Positions 55,173 to 63,810 of a stretch of 64,000 nucleotides of DNA are shown here, piece by piece. The notes under the pieces were generated by a model. It did not search any database, had not been told where the DNA came from, and saw only the letters and a list, made by a program, of their open reading frames with translations. The translations under genes and the position numbers were made by a program. Position 1 is the first letter of the stretch, and the number at the start of each line of letters is the position of its first letter. Origin of the DNA: Polynucleobacter sp. Latsch14-2 (lineage in GTDB: Bacteria > Pseudomonadota > Gammaproteobacteria > Burkholderiales > Burkholderiaceae); the NCBI RefSeq assembly GCF_018881925.1, contig NZ_JACVPL010000005.1:62001-126000 (forward strand), in the 5' to 3' direction.

Positions 55173-58100
55173 TTAGTGGTATTGAACCTGAACTGGGTTA
55201 GCTTGCTTAGATGCCAAAATTTGATGCAGACTGTGCAAACATGCATCATCAGGATAAATTCTGAGCTCTTCTGGGAACTGCATCAAGCAAGCGCCGCCAC
55301 TGGTGGTAACCGCTGCAGTTAACATCAAACCTTTGACACCCTCATTACCGCTGACAGTTGGTGGCGCAGCACCTAATTTGGGATCTCGGACACGATTGAC
55401 CATCAAATAAGGACCAATCTGCGTACGCAACATCTTGAGATCGGTTGCAGAATCAATAAAAACGTGAATATTGCGAGCAAAACGCATACGAGCGCCGGTG
55501 ATGTCCATCACTGCTTCCGATACGATGCGCATACCCCCTGAAAACTTATCGGGGGTGACGTTTACCTTGGCAACTAGCAACTCATCCTCTTTGAGCCAAG
55601 AGCGATTGGGCTCATAAACTTCGCTATAAAGCGTGACTTCGATTGAAGCAGAACCATCATCAATGGTGGCAATCATCATGCGACCGCGTTGACCGGTTAG
55701 CATGCGTGCCGAGGTAATAATGCCCGCAATCAATTGATCTTTGCCTTCGGTAACCTTAGCAAGTGGTTGACGAATAAAGTGGGAAACTTCCTCGCGATAG
55801 GCGTCAAACATATGCCCAGTCAAACAAAGACCTAGAGCAATCTTTTCCTCTTGAAGGCGTTTCTTTTCAGACCATACTGGCTCGCGCACTAGCTCAGGCA
55901 AATGGCGATCTTCTTCGCCAGCTACCTCGAATAAGCTCACTTGGTGCACAGAAGCTTCGGCCTGTTCAGCCGCCTCAATCGCACGCGCCAAGGAAGCCAA
56001 TAGCGTAGAGCGGATGTCATATAAATTGCCGCTCTTAGCGCATTCTGCGCGATAAAGACTATCAAATGCACCGGCCCGCATCAGAGCTTCAATCGCACGA
56101 CGGTTTACTTGGCGTCGATCAACGCGCGCGCAAAAATCGAACAAATCCTTAAATGGGCCGCCAGCTTCGCGCACCTTAACAATTGACTCAATCGCTGCTT
56201 GACCTGTCCCCCTTACCGCACCCAAGCCGTAGCGAATATGACTTAAGGGTGAACCCGGGGCAGCATCTGGGGCGCGAAGTGGCGTGAACTCATAAACACC
56301 AGTGTTGATATCGGGCGAGAACACTCTGATTTGGTTATTCAGGCAATCGTCGTAGAGAATCTTCACCTTATCGGTGTCATCCATCGCCAGCGATAAGTTG
56401 GCCGCCATAAATTCAGCGGGGTAATAGGCCTTTAACCAAGCGGTTTGATAGGCCAGAAGCGCATAAGCAGCAGCATGAGATTTATTAAACCCATAGCCTG
56501 CAAAGCGCTCCATCAAGTCATAAATTTCGTTTGCTTTGCCTTCGGTAATGCCGCCCGCCTTTGCGCCATCACTAAAAATTTTGCGATGCTGCGCCATCTC
56601 TTCAGGCTTTTTCTTGCCCATCGCACGACGCAACATATCGGCACCGCCCAGTGAGTAACCACCAATCATCTGCGCCATCTGCATCACCTGCTCCTGATAC
56701 ACCATAATGCCGTAGGTTTCATGCAAAACAGATTCAATCCGAGGGTCGGGATACTCTACTTTTTGGCGCCCATGTTTCCGCTCAATGAAGTCAGGAATGA
56801 GATCCATTGGACCGGGTCGATATAAAGCTACCAAGGCAATAATATCTTCGAAACGGTCAGGCTTAGCCTCACGCAGCATACCTTGCATACCGCGACTTTC
56901 CAACTGGAATACTGCAACAGTATTGGCCTTCTTGAGAACCTCAAATGCACCCACATCATCGAGCGGGATTTCGCCGATGTTCCAATCCTTGCGATCAGCG
57001 TGGAGTCCTTTAATCCAGCGCTCTGCCGCCGCCAAGATCGTTAAGGTTGTTAACCCCAGAAAATCGAATTTCACCAAGCCAATCGCTTCAACATCATCTT
57101 TATCGAACTGACTAATGACGGAGCTACTATCTTGATCTTTTGATTCCTGGGTATACAGGGGGCAGAAATCCGTTAACTTGCCAGGAGCAATCAGCACACC
57201 CCCTGCATGCATACCCACGTTTCGTGTCATGCCCTCGAGCTGCTCAGCCAATGAGAGCAATTGACGTACCTCGTCTTCATTTTTCTCGCGCTCGGCTAAT
57301 TGCTTTTCTTCTTTCTTCGCAATATCAATGGTCATATATTGACCGGGCTTGTTAGGTACTAGTTTTGCTATCCCATCAACGAAGTTATAGCCCTGCTCTA
57401 GAACGCGACCCACATCACGAATCGCCGCTCTCGCCGCCATCGTGCCAAATGTTGCAATTTGGCTTACTGCATCTTTGCCGTACTTATCTTTAACGTATTG
57501 AATGACGCGATCGCGCCCATGCTGGCAAAAGTCAATATCAAAGTCAGGCATCGATACCCGCTCAGGATTTAAGAAGCGCTCAAACAGTAAGTTATAACGC
57601 AATGGATCAAGGTCGGTAATACCAAGCGAGTAGGCCACCAAAGAACCAGCCCCAGATCCACGCCCCGGCCCAACTGGAACACCATTGTTTTTAGCCCAGT
57701 TAATAAAGTCTGCAACGATCAAGAAATAACCTGGGAAGCCCATTTGAGAAATCGTCTTCACTTCAAATACTAGGCGATCGTGGTAACGCGACTCTTCTTT
57801 TGCACGCTCTTCTGGATCCGGAAAATTGCGCTCCATATGGCGTTTTAGACCAATTTCGGATTGCTGCAACAAAAAGTCATCGAGCGTAATACCGGGAGGC
57901 GTCGGGAAATCAGGTAGGCGGGGCTGACCAAGAACCAAGGACAAGTTACAACGTTTAGCGATTTCAACGGAATTTTCTAAGGCCACTGGCAAATCAGCAA
58001 AACGCTTTTCCATCTCCTCTTGAGATAAAAAGAATTGCTCTTCGTTAAATTTCTTTTGGCGACGTGGATTACCTAATAACTCTCCTTCAGCAATACAGAC

Positions 58101-58787
58101 ACGCGCTTCATGCGCCGTGAAATCGCTTCTTTGCATAAACTGAACTGGGTGAGTAGCCACCACAGGCAAGTCCATGGCACTTGCCATATGGCAGGCCAAC
58201 TGAAGATGCTGCTCATCTTGGGGATGACCCCCACGCTGCACTTCAATAAAAAAGGAGTCAGGAAAAATCTTAGCCCAGCGCGCTGCGGCTGCCCGAGCTT
58301 GGTCTTCATGACCTGCTAGCAGTGCTGCACCAACATCACCCCAGCGACCGCCCGATAATGCAATCAAGCCATGAGCTAAGGTTTTTTTAGCCTTCTTATC
58401 CTCCTCTTTGGAAGCAGGCTCAGTAAACCAGGAAGGATCGACTTCAGCGCGACCGCGCGATTGATTATCCAAGGATGCGCGGCTCAGTAACTGGCAAAGA
58501 TTCAGATAACCAGAATGGTTTTGCACCAATAAGAGCAAACGGTGAGGTTGATCGGGATCTTGGGGATTGCTCACCCAAACATCAGCACCCGCAATCGGTT
58601 TAATACCATTTGCCCGGGCGGCCGTATAAAACCGCACCAAACCAAACAAGTTGCTCAGATCGGTCAGGGCTAAGGCACCCATCCCATCTTTTTCGGCCTG
58701 CGCTACCGCATCGTCAATGCGTACAATCCCATCCGTAATTGAAAACTCGGAATGTAAGCGAAGATGAACGAAACGGGGTGAAGCCAT
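55173..58787 (-). CDS. dnaE: DNA polymerase III alpha subunit
   Basis: The replicative polymerase, 1204 residues, of normal DnaE length. The N-terminal PHP domain has FVHLRLHSEFSITDGIV and GALALTDLSNLFGLVRF. The catalytic core has GPGRGSGAGSLVAYSLGITD and PDFDIDFCQ with the active-site Asp residues. Next come FNKSHAAAYALLAYQTAWL, an OB domain and a C-terminal tail. It lies between converging GT9 and divergent gluQRS. The start ATG is at 58785-58787. Confidence 0.97.
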   Translation of the reverse strand: MASPRFVHLRLHSEFSITDGIVRIDDAVAQAEKDGMGALALTDLSNLFGLVRFYTAARANGIKPIAGADVWVSNPQDPDQPHRLLLLVQNHSGYLNLCQLLSRASLDNQSRGRAEVDPSWFTEPASKEEDKKAKKTLAHGLIALSGGRWGDVGAALLAGHEDQARAAAARWAKIFPDSFFIEVQRGGHPQDEQHLQLACHMASAMDLPVVATHPVQFMQRSDFTAHEARVCIAEGELLGNPRRQKKFNEEQFFLSQEEMEKRFADLPVALENSVEIAKRCNLSLVLGQPRLPDFPTPPGITLDDFLLQQSEIGLKRHMERNFPDPEERAKEESRYHDRLVFEVKTISQMGFPGYFLIVADFINWAKNNGVPVGPGRGSGAGSLVAYSLGITDLDPLRYNLLFERFLNPERVSMPDFDIDFCQHGRDRVIQYVKDKYGKDAVSQIATFGTMAARAAIRDVGRVLEQGYNFVDGIAKLVPNKPGQYMTIDIAKKEEKQLAEREKNEDEVRQLLSLAEQLEGMTRNVGMHAGGVLIAPGKLTDFCPLYTQESKDQDSSSVISQFDKDDVEAIGLVKFDFLGLTTLTILAAAERWIKGLHADRKDWNIGEIPLDDVGAFEVLKKANTVAVFQLESRGMQGMLREAKPDRFEDIIALVALYRPGPMDLIPDFIERKHGRQKVEYPDPRIESVLHETYGIMVYQEQVMQMAQMIGGYSLGGADMLRRAMGKKKPEEMAQHRKIFSDGAKAGGITEGKANEIYDLMERFAGYGFNKSHAAAYALLAYQTAWLKAYYPAEFMAANLSLAMDDTDKVKILYDDCLNNQIRVFSPDINTGVYEFTPLRAPDAAPGSPLSHIRYGLGAVRGTGQAAIESIVKVREAGGPFKDLFDFCARVDRRQVNRRAIEALMRAGAFDSLYRAECAKSGNLYDIRSTLLASLARAIEAAEQAEASVHQVSLFEVAGEEDRHLPELVREPVWSEKKRLQEEKIALGLCLTGHMFDAYREEVSHFIRQPLAKVTEGKDQLIAGIITSARMLTGQRGRMMIATIDDGSASIEVTLYSEVYEPNRSWLKEDELLVAKVNVTPDKFSGGMRIVSEAVMDITGARMRFARNIHVFIDSATDLKMLRTQIGPYLMVNRVRDPKLGAAPPTVSGNEGVKGLMLTAAVTTSGGACLMQFPEELRIYPDDACLHSLHQILASKQANPVQVQYH

Positions 58788-58802
58788 GAGATCATTTTAG
58801 CT

Positions 58803-59750
58803 GTGTACGACGCAAAAAATCCCCCACCCCCAGCCAGCGCCTATCGCGGGCGATTTGCCCCATCGCCCACCGGTCCACTGCATGCTGGATCGCTGGTTGC
58901 TGCCCTTGGAAGTTGGCTAGATGCCAAGAAAAATGGGGGGCAATGGCTACTCAGAATAGAAGATATAGACCGGCCCAGGTGCATCCCTGGAGCCGATCGA
59001 GAAATCCTACGCCAATTACTTGCCTGCGGCTTGCAGTGGGACGAGGAGGTCATCTGGCAATCTGAGCGCCAAGAGCGTTATCAAAGGGCTCTAGAAGCCT
59101 TAAATCAGCAGAAATTGGTTTATTCCTGCACCTGCTCCCGCCAAACTATTGCAAATATGCTTGCAGCCCAAGGAATTGAGATGTCCCGCAACCAAGAAAT
59201 GGTGTACCCGGGCACCTGCCGCCCCGCACAGATTGAAATCAACACCTTAGCCAACAGTACAGCAGCTTGGAGATTGGCCCTTCCTAAAAATCTCCTGATC
59301 GAATTTGAGGATAAGTGCCTAGGAACCCATTTAGAGAATGTCAGTACCCAAGTGGGTGATTTTGTTCTGCGTCGCAACGATGGTCTCTTCACTTATCAGT
59401 TGGCGGTAGTGGTCGATGATGCTGAGCAAAACATTACTCATATTGTGCGTGGTGCCGACTTGCTCAGCAACACTGCTCGACAAATTTACTTACAGAATAT
59501 CTTAGGCTATAGCAGACCAAAATATTTACACCTACCACTCGTCCTCGACAAGCATGGCGAAAAACTCAGTAAACAAACTTTGGCAAGCCAAATTAATACC
59601 GAGGACGCCAAGAGTACGCTGCTAGAGTTACAGAAAGCAGCAATGCATTTAGGGCTTAGAGATTTACCGAGCGGAGAAAATAGATCGATTGCCGAGTGGC
59701 TATTAGCAGCCACTCATGCATGGGGCAGTCACAGCATGGGAAAAATATAA
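58803..59750 (+). CDS. gluQRS: Glutamyl-Q tRNA(Asp) synthetase
   Basis: GluQRS places glutamate on the queuosine base of tRNA-Asp. The 315-residue protein resembles the catalytic half of glutamyl-tRNA synthetase with no anticodon domain. It has RGRFAPSPTGPLHAGSLVAA with the HIGH-like motif, LRIEDIDRPRC, the zinc-type Cys pattern YSCTCSRQTI then YPGTC, and KLSKQ as the KMSKS equivalent. The start is GTG 58803, 15 bp from the divergent dnaE start. Confidence 0.92.
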   Translation: MYDAKNPPPPASAYRGRFAPSPTGPLHAGSLVAALGSWLDAKKNGGQWLLRIEDIDRPRCIPGADREILRQLLACGLQWDEEVIWQSERQERYQRALEALNQQKLVYSCTCSRQTIANMLAAQGIEMSRNQEMVYPGTCRPAQIEINTLANSTAAWRLALPKNLLIEFEDKCLGTHLENVSTQVGDFVLRRNDGLFTYQLAVVVDDAEQNITHIVRGADLLSNTARQIYLQNILGYSRPKYLHLPLVLDKHGEKLSKQTLASQINTEDAKSTLLELQKAAMHLGLRDLPSGENRSIAEWLLAATHAWGSHSMGKI

Positions 59751-59776
59751 AGTAATCGTTACAGACTGCCTGCAGA

Positions 59777-61213
59777 TTATTTTTTCTTGAGGCCACCCAA
59801 CAAAGCGCCAACCGCAGGCTTAGCAGGCGTAATACCAACTTTCTTGACTTCTGGCATAGCAGCCCCATCTGGGTTGCTCGTCTTAGGAGTAGCCGCCGCC
59901 TCGTAAGGCATATAGAAAAATGGGTCAGATATTTTTGCTGGTGCAGCATGGCTCGATGAAGCTCTGCTAGTTGATGCGGCCCTGTTAGGTGCAGAATTTC
60001 CTTCTGGCAACGGCCGGACATCCAACTTACGCTTCATTAATTTCTCAATGTCATCGAGCAATCGCTTTTCGCTTGCATCCACTAAAGCAATTGCATCGCC
60101 CGTGCTACCAGCTCGACCAGTACGGCCAATGCGGTGGATAAAATCTTCGGCGCTAAATGGTAATTCATGATTGATCACACAAGGCATATCTGGAATATCC
60201 AAGCCACGCGCAGCAACATCCGTTGCCACCAAGGCCTCAATCGCACCCGACTTAAAGGCATCCAAAGTTAAGGTGCGTTCACCCTGACTTTTGTCTCCGT
60301 GAATCGCGCCAGCTTTAATGCCATCACGCTCCAAAGCGCGCGATAATCTCGCGCAACCCAAGCGGCTATTAGTAAAGATAATGCACTGACGCGACAAACC
60401 TTGGCGCGTACGTGACTCCAAAATATTCACAATGGCACGCTGCTTATCTGCAGAAGACACCATATGAATGACCTGCTTCACCGTATCTGCTGCAGCGTTT
60501 TGACGGGCAACTTCAATCGTCACTGGAGTGCGCAAATAACTTTGTGCCAACTTCTTAATTTCTGGGGAGAAAGTTGCTGAGAACAGAAGGGTCTGGCGTT
60601 GTGCCGGAATCAAATCAATGATGCGTTGTAAGTCTGGCAAAAAGCCCATATCGAGCATACGATCAGCTTCATCCAAAACCAGAATTTCCACTTGGGACAA
60701 ATTTGCTACTTTGGATCCAATGTGGTCAAGTAATCGCCCTGGGGTAGCAATCAAAATCTCAACACCATTGCGCAGAATTGCAACCTGCTCTTTCATATCA
60801 ACGCCACCATAAACCACAGCAGCGCGTAAGTCCGTATGCTTTGAATAGCTGGCGGCATTCTCTGCGACTTGCACAGCCAACTCACGAGTAGGCGTTAGGA
60901 CCAAAGCTCGGATCGGATGACGGGCGGGTGAAGAGCTTTTGCTAGCATGACGCAGGATTTTTTGAATGATTGGCAAAACGAAAGCTGCTGTTTTGCCCGT
61001 TCCCGTTTGCGCTGCACCCATGAGGTCTCTACCCTCTAATACATGAGGAATAGCTTTGGCCTGAATAGGAGTTGGGGTAAGGTAGCCCTGCTCAGACACC
61101 GCTTTTTGAATCTGCGGGTCTAAACCAAAGTCAGCAAAAGTAATTGTTGCTTCAGGGGCGCCGCTCTCAGCGACCGCTGTGGAGGTGTTTATTTCAGTAA
61201 CAGTATTAGTCAA
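59777..61213 (-). CDS. DEAD-box RNA helicase, RhlE type (second copy)
   Basis: A 478-residue helicase. It has FADFGLDPQIQKAVSEQGY, TPIQAKAIPHVL (Q motif), GAAQTGTGKTAAF (Walker A), VLDEADRMLDMGF, LLFSATFSPEI and HRIGRTGRAGSTGDAIA. The C-terminal tail is basic and Ala/Ser rich, without the glycine and DSRP repeats of the copy at 1.9-3.5 kb. It lies 6 bp after a small HbpS/GlcG-type gene, so both are probably on one message. Confidence 0.9.
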   Translation of the reverse strand: MTNTVTEINTSTAVAESGAPEATITFADFGLDPQIQKAVSEQGYLTPTPIQAKAIPHVLEGRDLMGAAQTGTGKTAAFVLPIIQKILRHASKSSSPARHPIRALVLTPTRELAVQVAENAASYSKHTDLRAAVVYGGVDMKEQVAILRNGVEILIATPGRLLDHIGSKVANLSQVEILVLDEADRMLDMGFLPDLQRIIDLIPAQRQTLLFSATFSPEIKKLAQSYLRTPVTIEVARQNAAADTVKQVIHMVSSADKQRAIVNILESRTRQGLSRQCIIFTNSRLGCARLSRALERDGIKAGAIHGDKSQGERTLTLDAFKSGAIEALVATDVAARGLDIPDMPCVINHELPFSAEDFIHRIGRTGRAGSTGDAIALVDASEKRLLDDIEKLMKRKLDVRPLPEGNSAPNRAASTSRASSSHAAPAKISDPFFYMPYEAAATPKTSNPDGAAMPEVKKVGITPAKPAVGALLGGLKKK

Positions 61214-61219
61214 GGTAAC

Positions 61220-61627
61220 TTACAGAATGGCCGCAATGCCGGCCTTAGCAGTGGCAGCATCCTCGGTCGATTTAACGCCGGAAACGCCGACTGCGCCGAT
61301 GGTAAAACCATTTACCTCGATATTGACCCCACCCTCTAACATCCCCGCAATATGCGGAGCCGATAAGAAAGAAATGCGACCGTTATTAATAATCTCTTCA
61401 TACACGCGGCTCTCGCGTTTACCCATTGCAGCTGTACGTGCTTTTTCTTGGGCGATATAAGCTGACACAGGTGCGCAACCATCACGACGAATCAAACCCA
61501 ATAAATGACCGCCATCATCACAAACGGCAATTGTCACAGCCCAATTATTTTCAGCAGCGTGCTGATTGGCGGCATCCAAAATCTTTTGTACATCGGCCTG
61601 GGTTAAATAAGGTTTAGTAGCTAACAT
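61220..61627 (-). CDS. HbpS/GlcG family (DUF336) protein
   Basis: A 135-residue protein with LTQADVQKILDAANQHAAEN, VTIAVCDDGGHLLGLIRRDG and GVNIEVNGFTIGAVGVSGV. This is the HbpS/GlcG fold. Members bind haem or lie in glycolate and other oxidation operons; the molecular role is usually unknown. No signal peptide is present, so it is cytoplasmic. It lies 6 bp before the RNA helicase. Upstream are an aminotransferase and a FAD oxidase of C2-acid metabolism, which fits GlcG context. Confidence 0.85.
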   Translation of the reverse strand: MLATKPYLTQADVQKILDAANQHAAENNWAVTIAVCDDGGHLLGLIRRDGCAPVSAYIAQEKARTAAMGKRESRVYEEIINNGRISFLSAPHIAGMLEGGVNIEVNGFTIGAVGVSGVKSTEDAATAKAGIAAIL

Positions 61628-61682
61628 GTTTCTCTTTCCATCTTAAGTATGATCAAAGCACCTTCAACACAAAGGTTTCTTG

Positions 61683-61695
61683 GTGATTTAATCAC
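61683..61695. promoter_or_regulatory. Palindrome upstream of HbpS/GlcG gene
   Basis: GTGAT-TTA-ATCAC is a perfect inverted repeat 56 bp upstream of the gene. On the minus strand TTGAGT, 17 bp and TAAATC form a weak promoter whose -10 overlaps the palindrome. No regulator can be assigned. Confidence 0.3.
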
Positions 61696-61733
61696 TTTGT
61701 TCAATTTACTCAATTATAGGTCGTATAGCGGGC

Positions 61734-62918
61734 TTACTTTAAGAACTCCTGCGCAGCAACCACCCCGCTAGCCTTAGGTTTGAAGCCCATGGCACCCAAA
61801 CTCATCTCCACTCCGCTTAAAGCGGCCATCAGACTTAGCTCATTGCAATCACCCAGATGGCCAATACGGAAGGCTTTCCCCTTGATTTTGCCTAGACCTA
61901 TACCCAAAGAAAGGTTGAACTTTTCCAAGGCATGCTTACGTAGCAAATCAGCGTCCATACCCTCGGGAACAGAAATGCAAGTGAGCACTGGTGAATAACA
62001 TTCAGTATCTAGGCATTGGTTTTCTAGGCCCCAAGCAACTACCGCCTGACGACAAGCTTGCGCCAAACGCTGATGACGCGCAAATACTGTGTCCAAACCT
62101 TCGGCCAGCATCATGTCCATTGCTTCATGTAAGCCGTACATCAAATTAGTACTTGGAGTCGTTGGCCAGTAACCCGTTTTATTGGATTCTAAAATTTCAT
62201 CCCACGCCCAATAAGACTTCGGCGTTTTAATACTTTTACTAACTTCAATCGCACGTGGAGAGAGTGCATTAAACCCGATGCCGGGTGGCAACATCAAGCC
62301 TTTTTGCGAGCCAGCAATAGTGACATCTGCTCCCCATTCATCATGACGATATTCGGCAGAACCCAAACCAGATACGCTATCTACTAACAATAAGGCAGGA
62401 TGTTTTGCCGCATCAATAGCCTTGCGAACCGCAGCAATATTGGATGTCACGCCGGTAGAGGTTTCATTATGAACAACGCAAACTGCCTTGATCTCGTGTT
62501 GAGTGTCTTTGCGTAAACGCTCTTCAATTAAATCTGCATCGATACCCCAACGCCAAGTATCTTGCCCGACTTTGCCAATCACTTCTGGCTCTAAGCCAAT
62601 GCGCTTGGCAAGTGCGCGCCATAAATTGGCAAACTGACCGGTCTCATAAAACAAAACTTTATCGCCGGGATTTAAGACATTGACTAACGCACCTTCCCAA
62701 GCGCCGGTTCCAGATGCGGAATAAATGATGACCGGCTGCTTGGTCTGAAAAATCTTCTGAATACCCGCCAAAACCTGAAGTCCAAATGCGCCAAATTCAG
62801 GACCGCGATGATCAATGGTTTGATAGCTAATCGAGCGCAATACCCTTGGAGGCACTGGACTCGGACCAGGAATATGTAAGAAATGGCGTCCAGAAAGATG
62901 GTTATCTAATTTCAACAT
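61734..62918 (-). CDS. Alanine/serine-glyoxylate aminotransferase family protein
   Basis: A 394-residue PLP enzyme of class V. It has HIPGPSPVPPRVLRSIS, YSASGTGAWEGALVNVLNPG, VVHNETSTGVTSNIAAVRKA, LLVDSVSGLGSAEYRHDEWG and AGSQKGLMLPPGIGF with the PLP-binding Lys. It transfers an amino group to glyoxylate, making glycine; the donor (serine, alanine or another) is uncertain. It is divergent from a GntR regulator, with two matching operators between. The gene after the regulator is a FAD-linked oxidase that could make glyoxylate or a related oxoacid. Confidence 0.88.
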   Translation of the reverse strand: MLKLDNHLSGRHFLHIPGPSPVPPRVLRSISYQTIDHRGPEFGAFGLQVLAGIQKIFQTKQPVIIYSASGTGAWEGALVNVLNPGDKVLFYETGQFANLWRALAKRIGLEPEVIGKVGQDTWRWGIDADLIEERLRKDTQHEIKAVCVVHNETSTGVTSNIAAVRKAIDAAKHPALLLVDSVSGLGSAEYRHDEWGADVTIAGSQKGLMLPPGIGFNALSPRAIEVSKSIKTPKSYWAWDEILESNKTGYWPTTPSTNLMYGLHEAMDMMLAEGLDTVFARHQRLAQACRQAVVAWGLENQCLDTECYSPVLTCISVPEGMDADLLRKHALEKFNLSLGIGLGKIKGKAFRIGHLGDCNELSLMAALSGVEMSLGAMGFKPKASGVVAAQEFLK

Positions 62919-62967
62919 GGTTTGTCTTGTGTAATTTGATGGTTAACAGTAGGTCTAGTGTAAGGTA

Positions 62968-62997
62968 ATTTTAGACACTTTTCATTTTTGTATGCAA
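62968..62997 (-). promoter_or_regulatory. Predicted aminotransferase promoter overlapped by GntR-type operator
   Basis: On the minus strand TTGCAT (62992-62997), 18 bp and TAAAAT (62968-62973) form a good sigma-70 promoter about 50 bp before the start codon. The operator-like TTGTATGCAA (plus 62988-62997) covers the -35 box. Binding there should block transcription. Confidence 0.55.
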
Positions 62998-63070
62998 AAA
63001 ATATTCATTAATTGGAAAAATAAAGCCTTAATTTAGCTTAATTTATGATTTATCATTAGAAAAAGTAATT

Positions 63071-63080
63071 TTGTATACAA
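63071..63080. promoter_or_regulatory. GntR-type operator before the regulator gene
   Basis: TTGTATACAA is a perfect 10-bp palindrome that fits the FadR-subfamily form TNGT-N-ACNA. It lies 25 bp before the regulator start. It is nearly identical (9 of 10) to the site at 62988-62997, 83 bp away, which is about eight helical turns. Confidence 0.6.
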
Positions 63081-63105
63081 ATTTATCAAAGGCTTCAAGA
63101 AACTC

Positions 63106-63810
63106 ATGGACATCATTTCGCAGCCCAATTCACAGAATTTGCATGAGGCCACCTTCCAAAAATTGAGATCCTTGCTAGTAGAAGGCGCTATCACCCCCGG
63201 TAGCAAACTCAATGAACGCGAGTTAGCCGAAAGCCTGAATGTTTCTCGTACCCCTATTCGGGAGGCGATCAAACGTCTAGCTGCCGACGGCTTGGTGGAA
63301 CTGATTGCCAATCGCGGCGCCATTGCAGTGCAACTCAGCCAAGAGGATGTGATCAACACCTTTGATGTCATCGCCCAGTTAGAGGGCTACTCAGGAGAAC
63401 TGGCAGCCAAGAATATTAGCGCTGCCGCTCTTTCTGAATTAGAAGCCCTTCAATATGAAATGATGGCCTCTTATGCCCGTCGCGATCTATCTAGTTATTA
63501 CAAATTAAATCTCCGAATTCATCATCTGATTAATCAGGCGGCTAATAACCCAGTCTTAGGGAAGCTTTTTTCACAAGTCAATGCTCGCATCGAAGCCTTA
63601 CGCTTTCGCTCTAATCAAAATGGTGTGAAATGGGAGAAGGCAGTTGAAGAGCACCAAGAAATGATTGACGCACTTAAAGCGCATGATAGCGAGCGCATGC
63701 GTAAAGTCATGATTCAACATGTTGTTAATAAACGTGATGTCGTGATTGAACTTCTTCAATCGGAAGATGGCAGTACTGCGCAGATTCACAATGAGGTTAG
63801 CAAAGTATGA
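63106..63810 (+). CDS. GntR family regulator, FadR/FCD subfamily
   Basis: A 234-residue repressor-type regulator. The winged helix is KLNERELAESLNVSRTPIRE followed by AIKRLAADGLVELIANRGA (about 35-75). The C-terminal all-helical FCD domain has LNLRIHHLINQAANNPVL, where His and Asp/Asn usually bind a metal and an organic acid ligand. It shares ATGA with the FAD oxidase downstream and is divergent from the aminotransferase, so both are probable targets. The ligand is likely a small carboxylic acid (inference). Confidence 0.88.
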   Translation: MDIISQPNSQNLHEATFQKLRSLLVEGAITPGSKLNERELAESLNVSRTPIREAIKRLAADGLVELIANRGAIAVQLSQEDVINTFDVIAQLEGYSGELAAKNISAAALSELEALQYEMMASYARRDLSSYYKLNLRIHHLINQAANNPVLGKLFSQVNARIEALRFRSNQNGVKWEKAVEEHQEMIDALKAHDSERMRKVMIQHVVNKRDVVIELLQSEDGSTAQIHNEVSKV

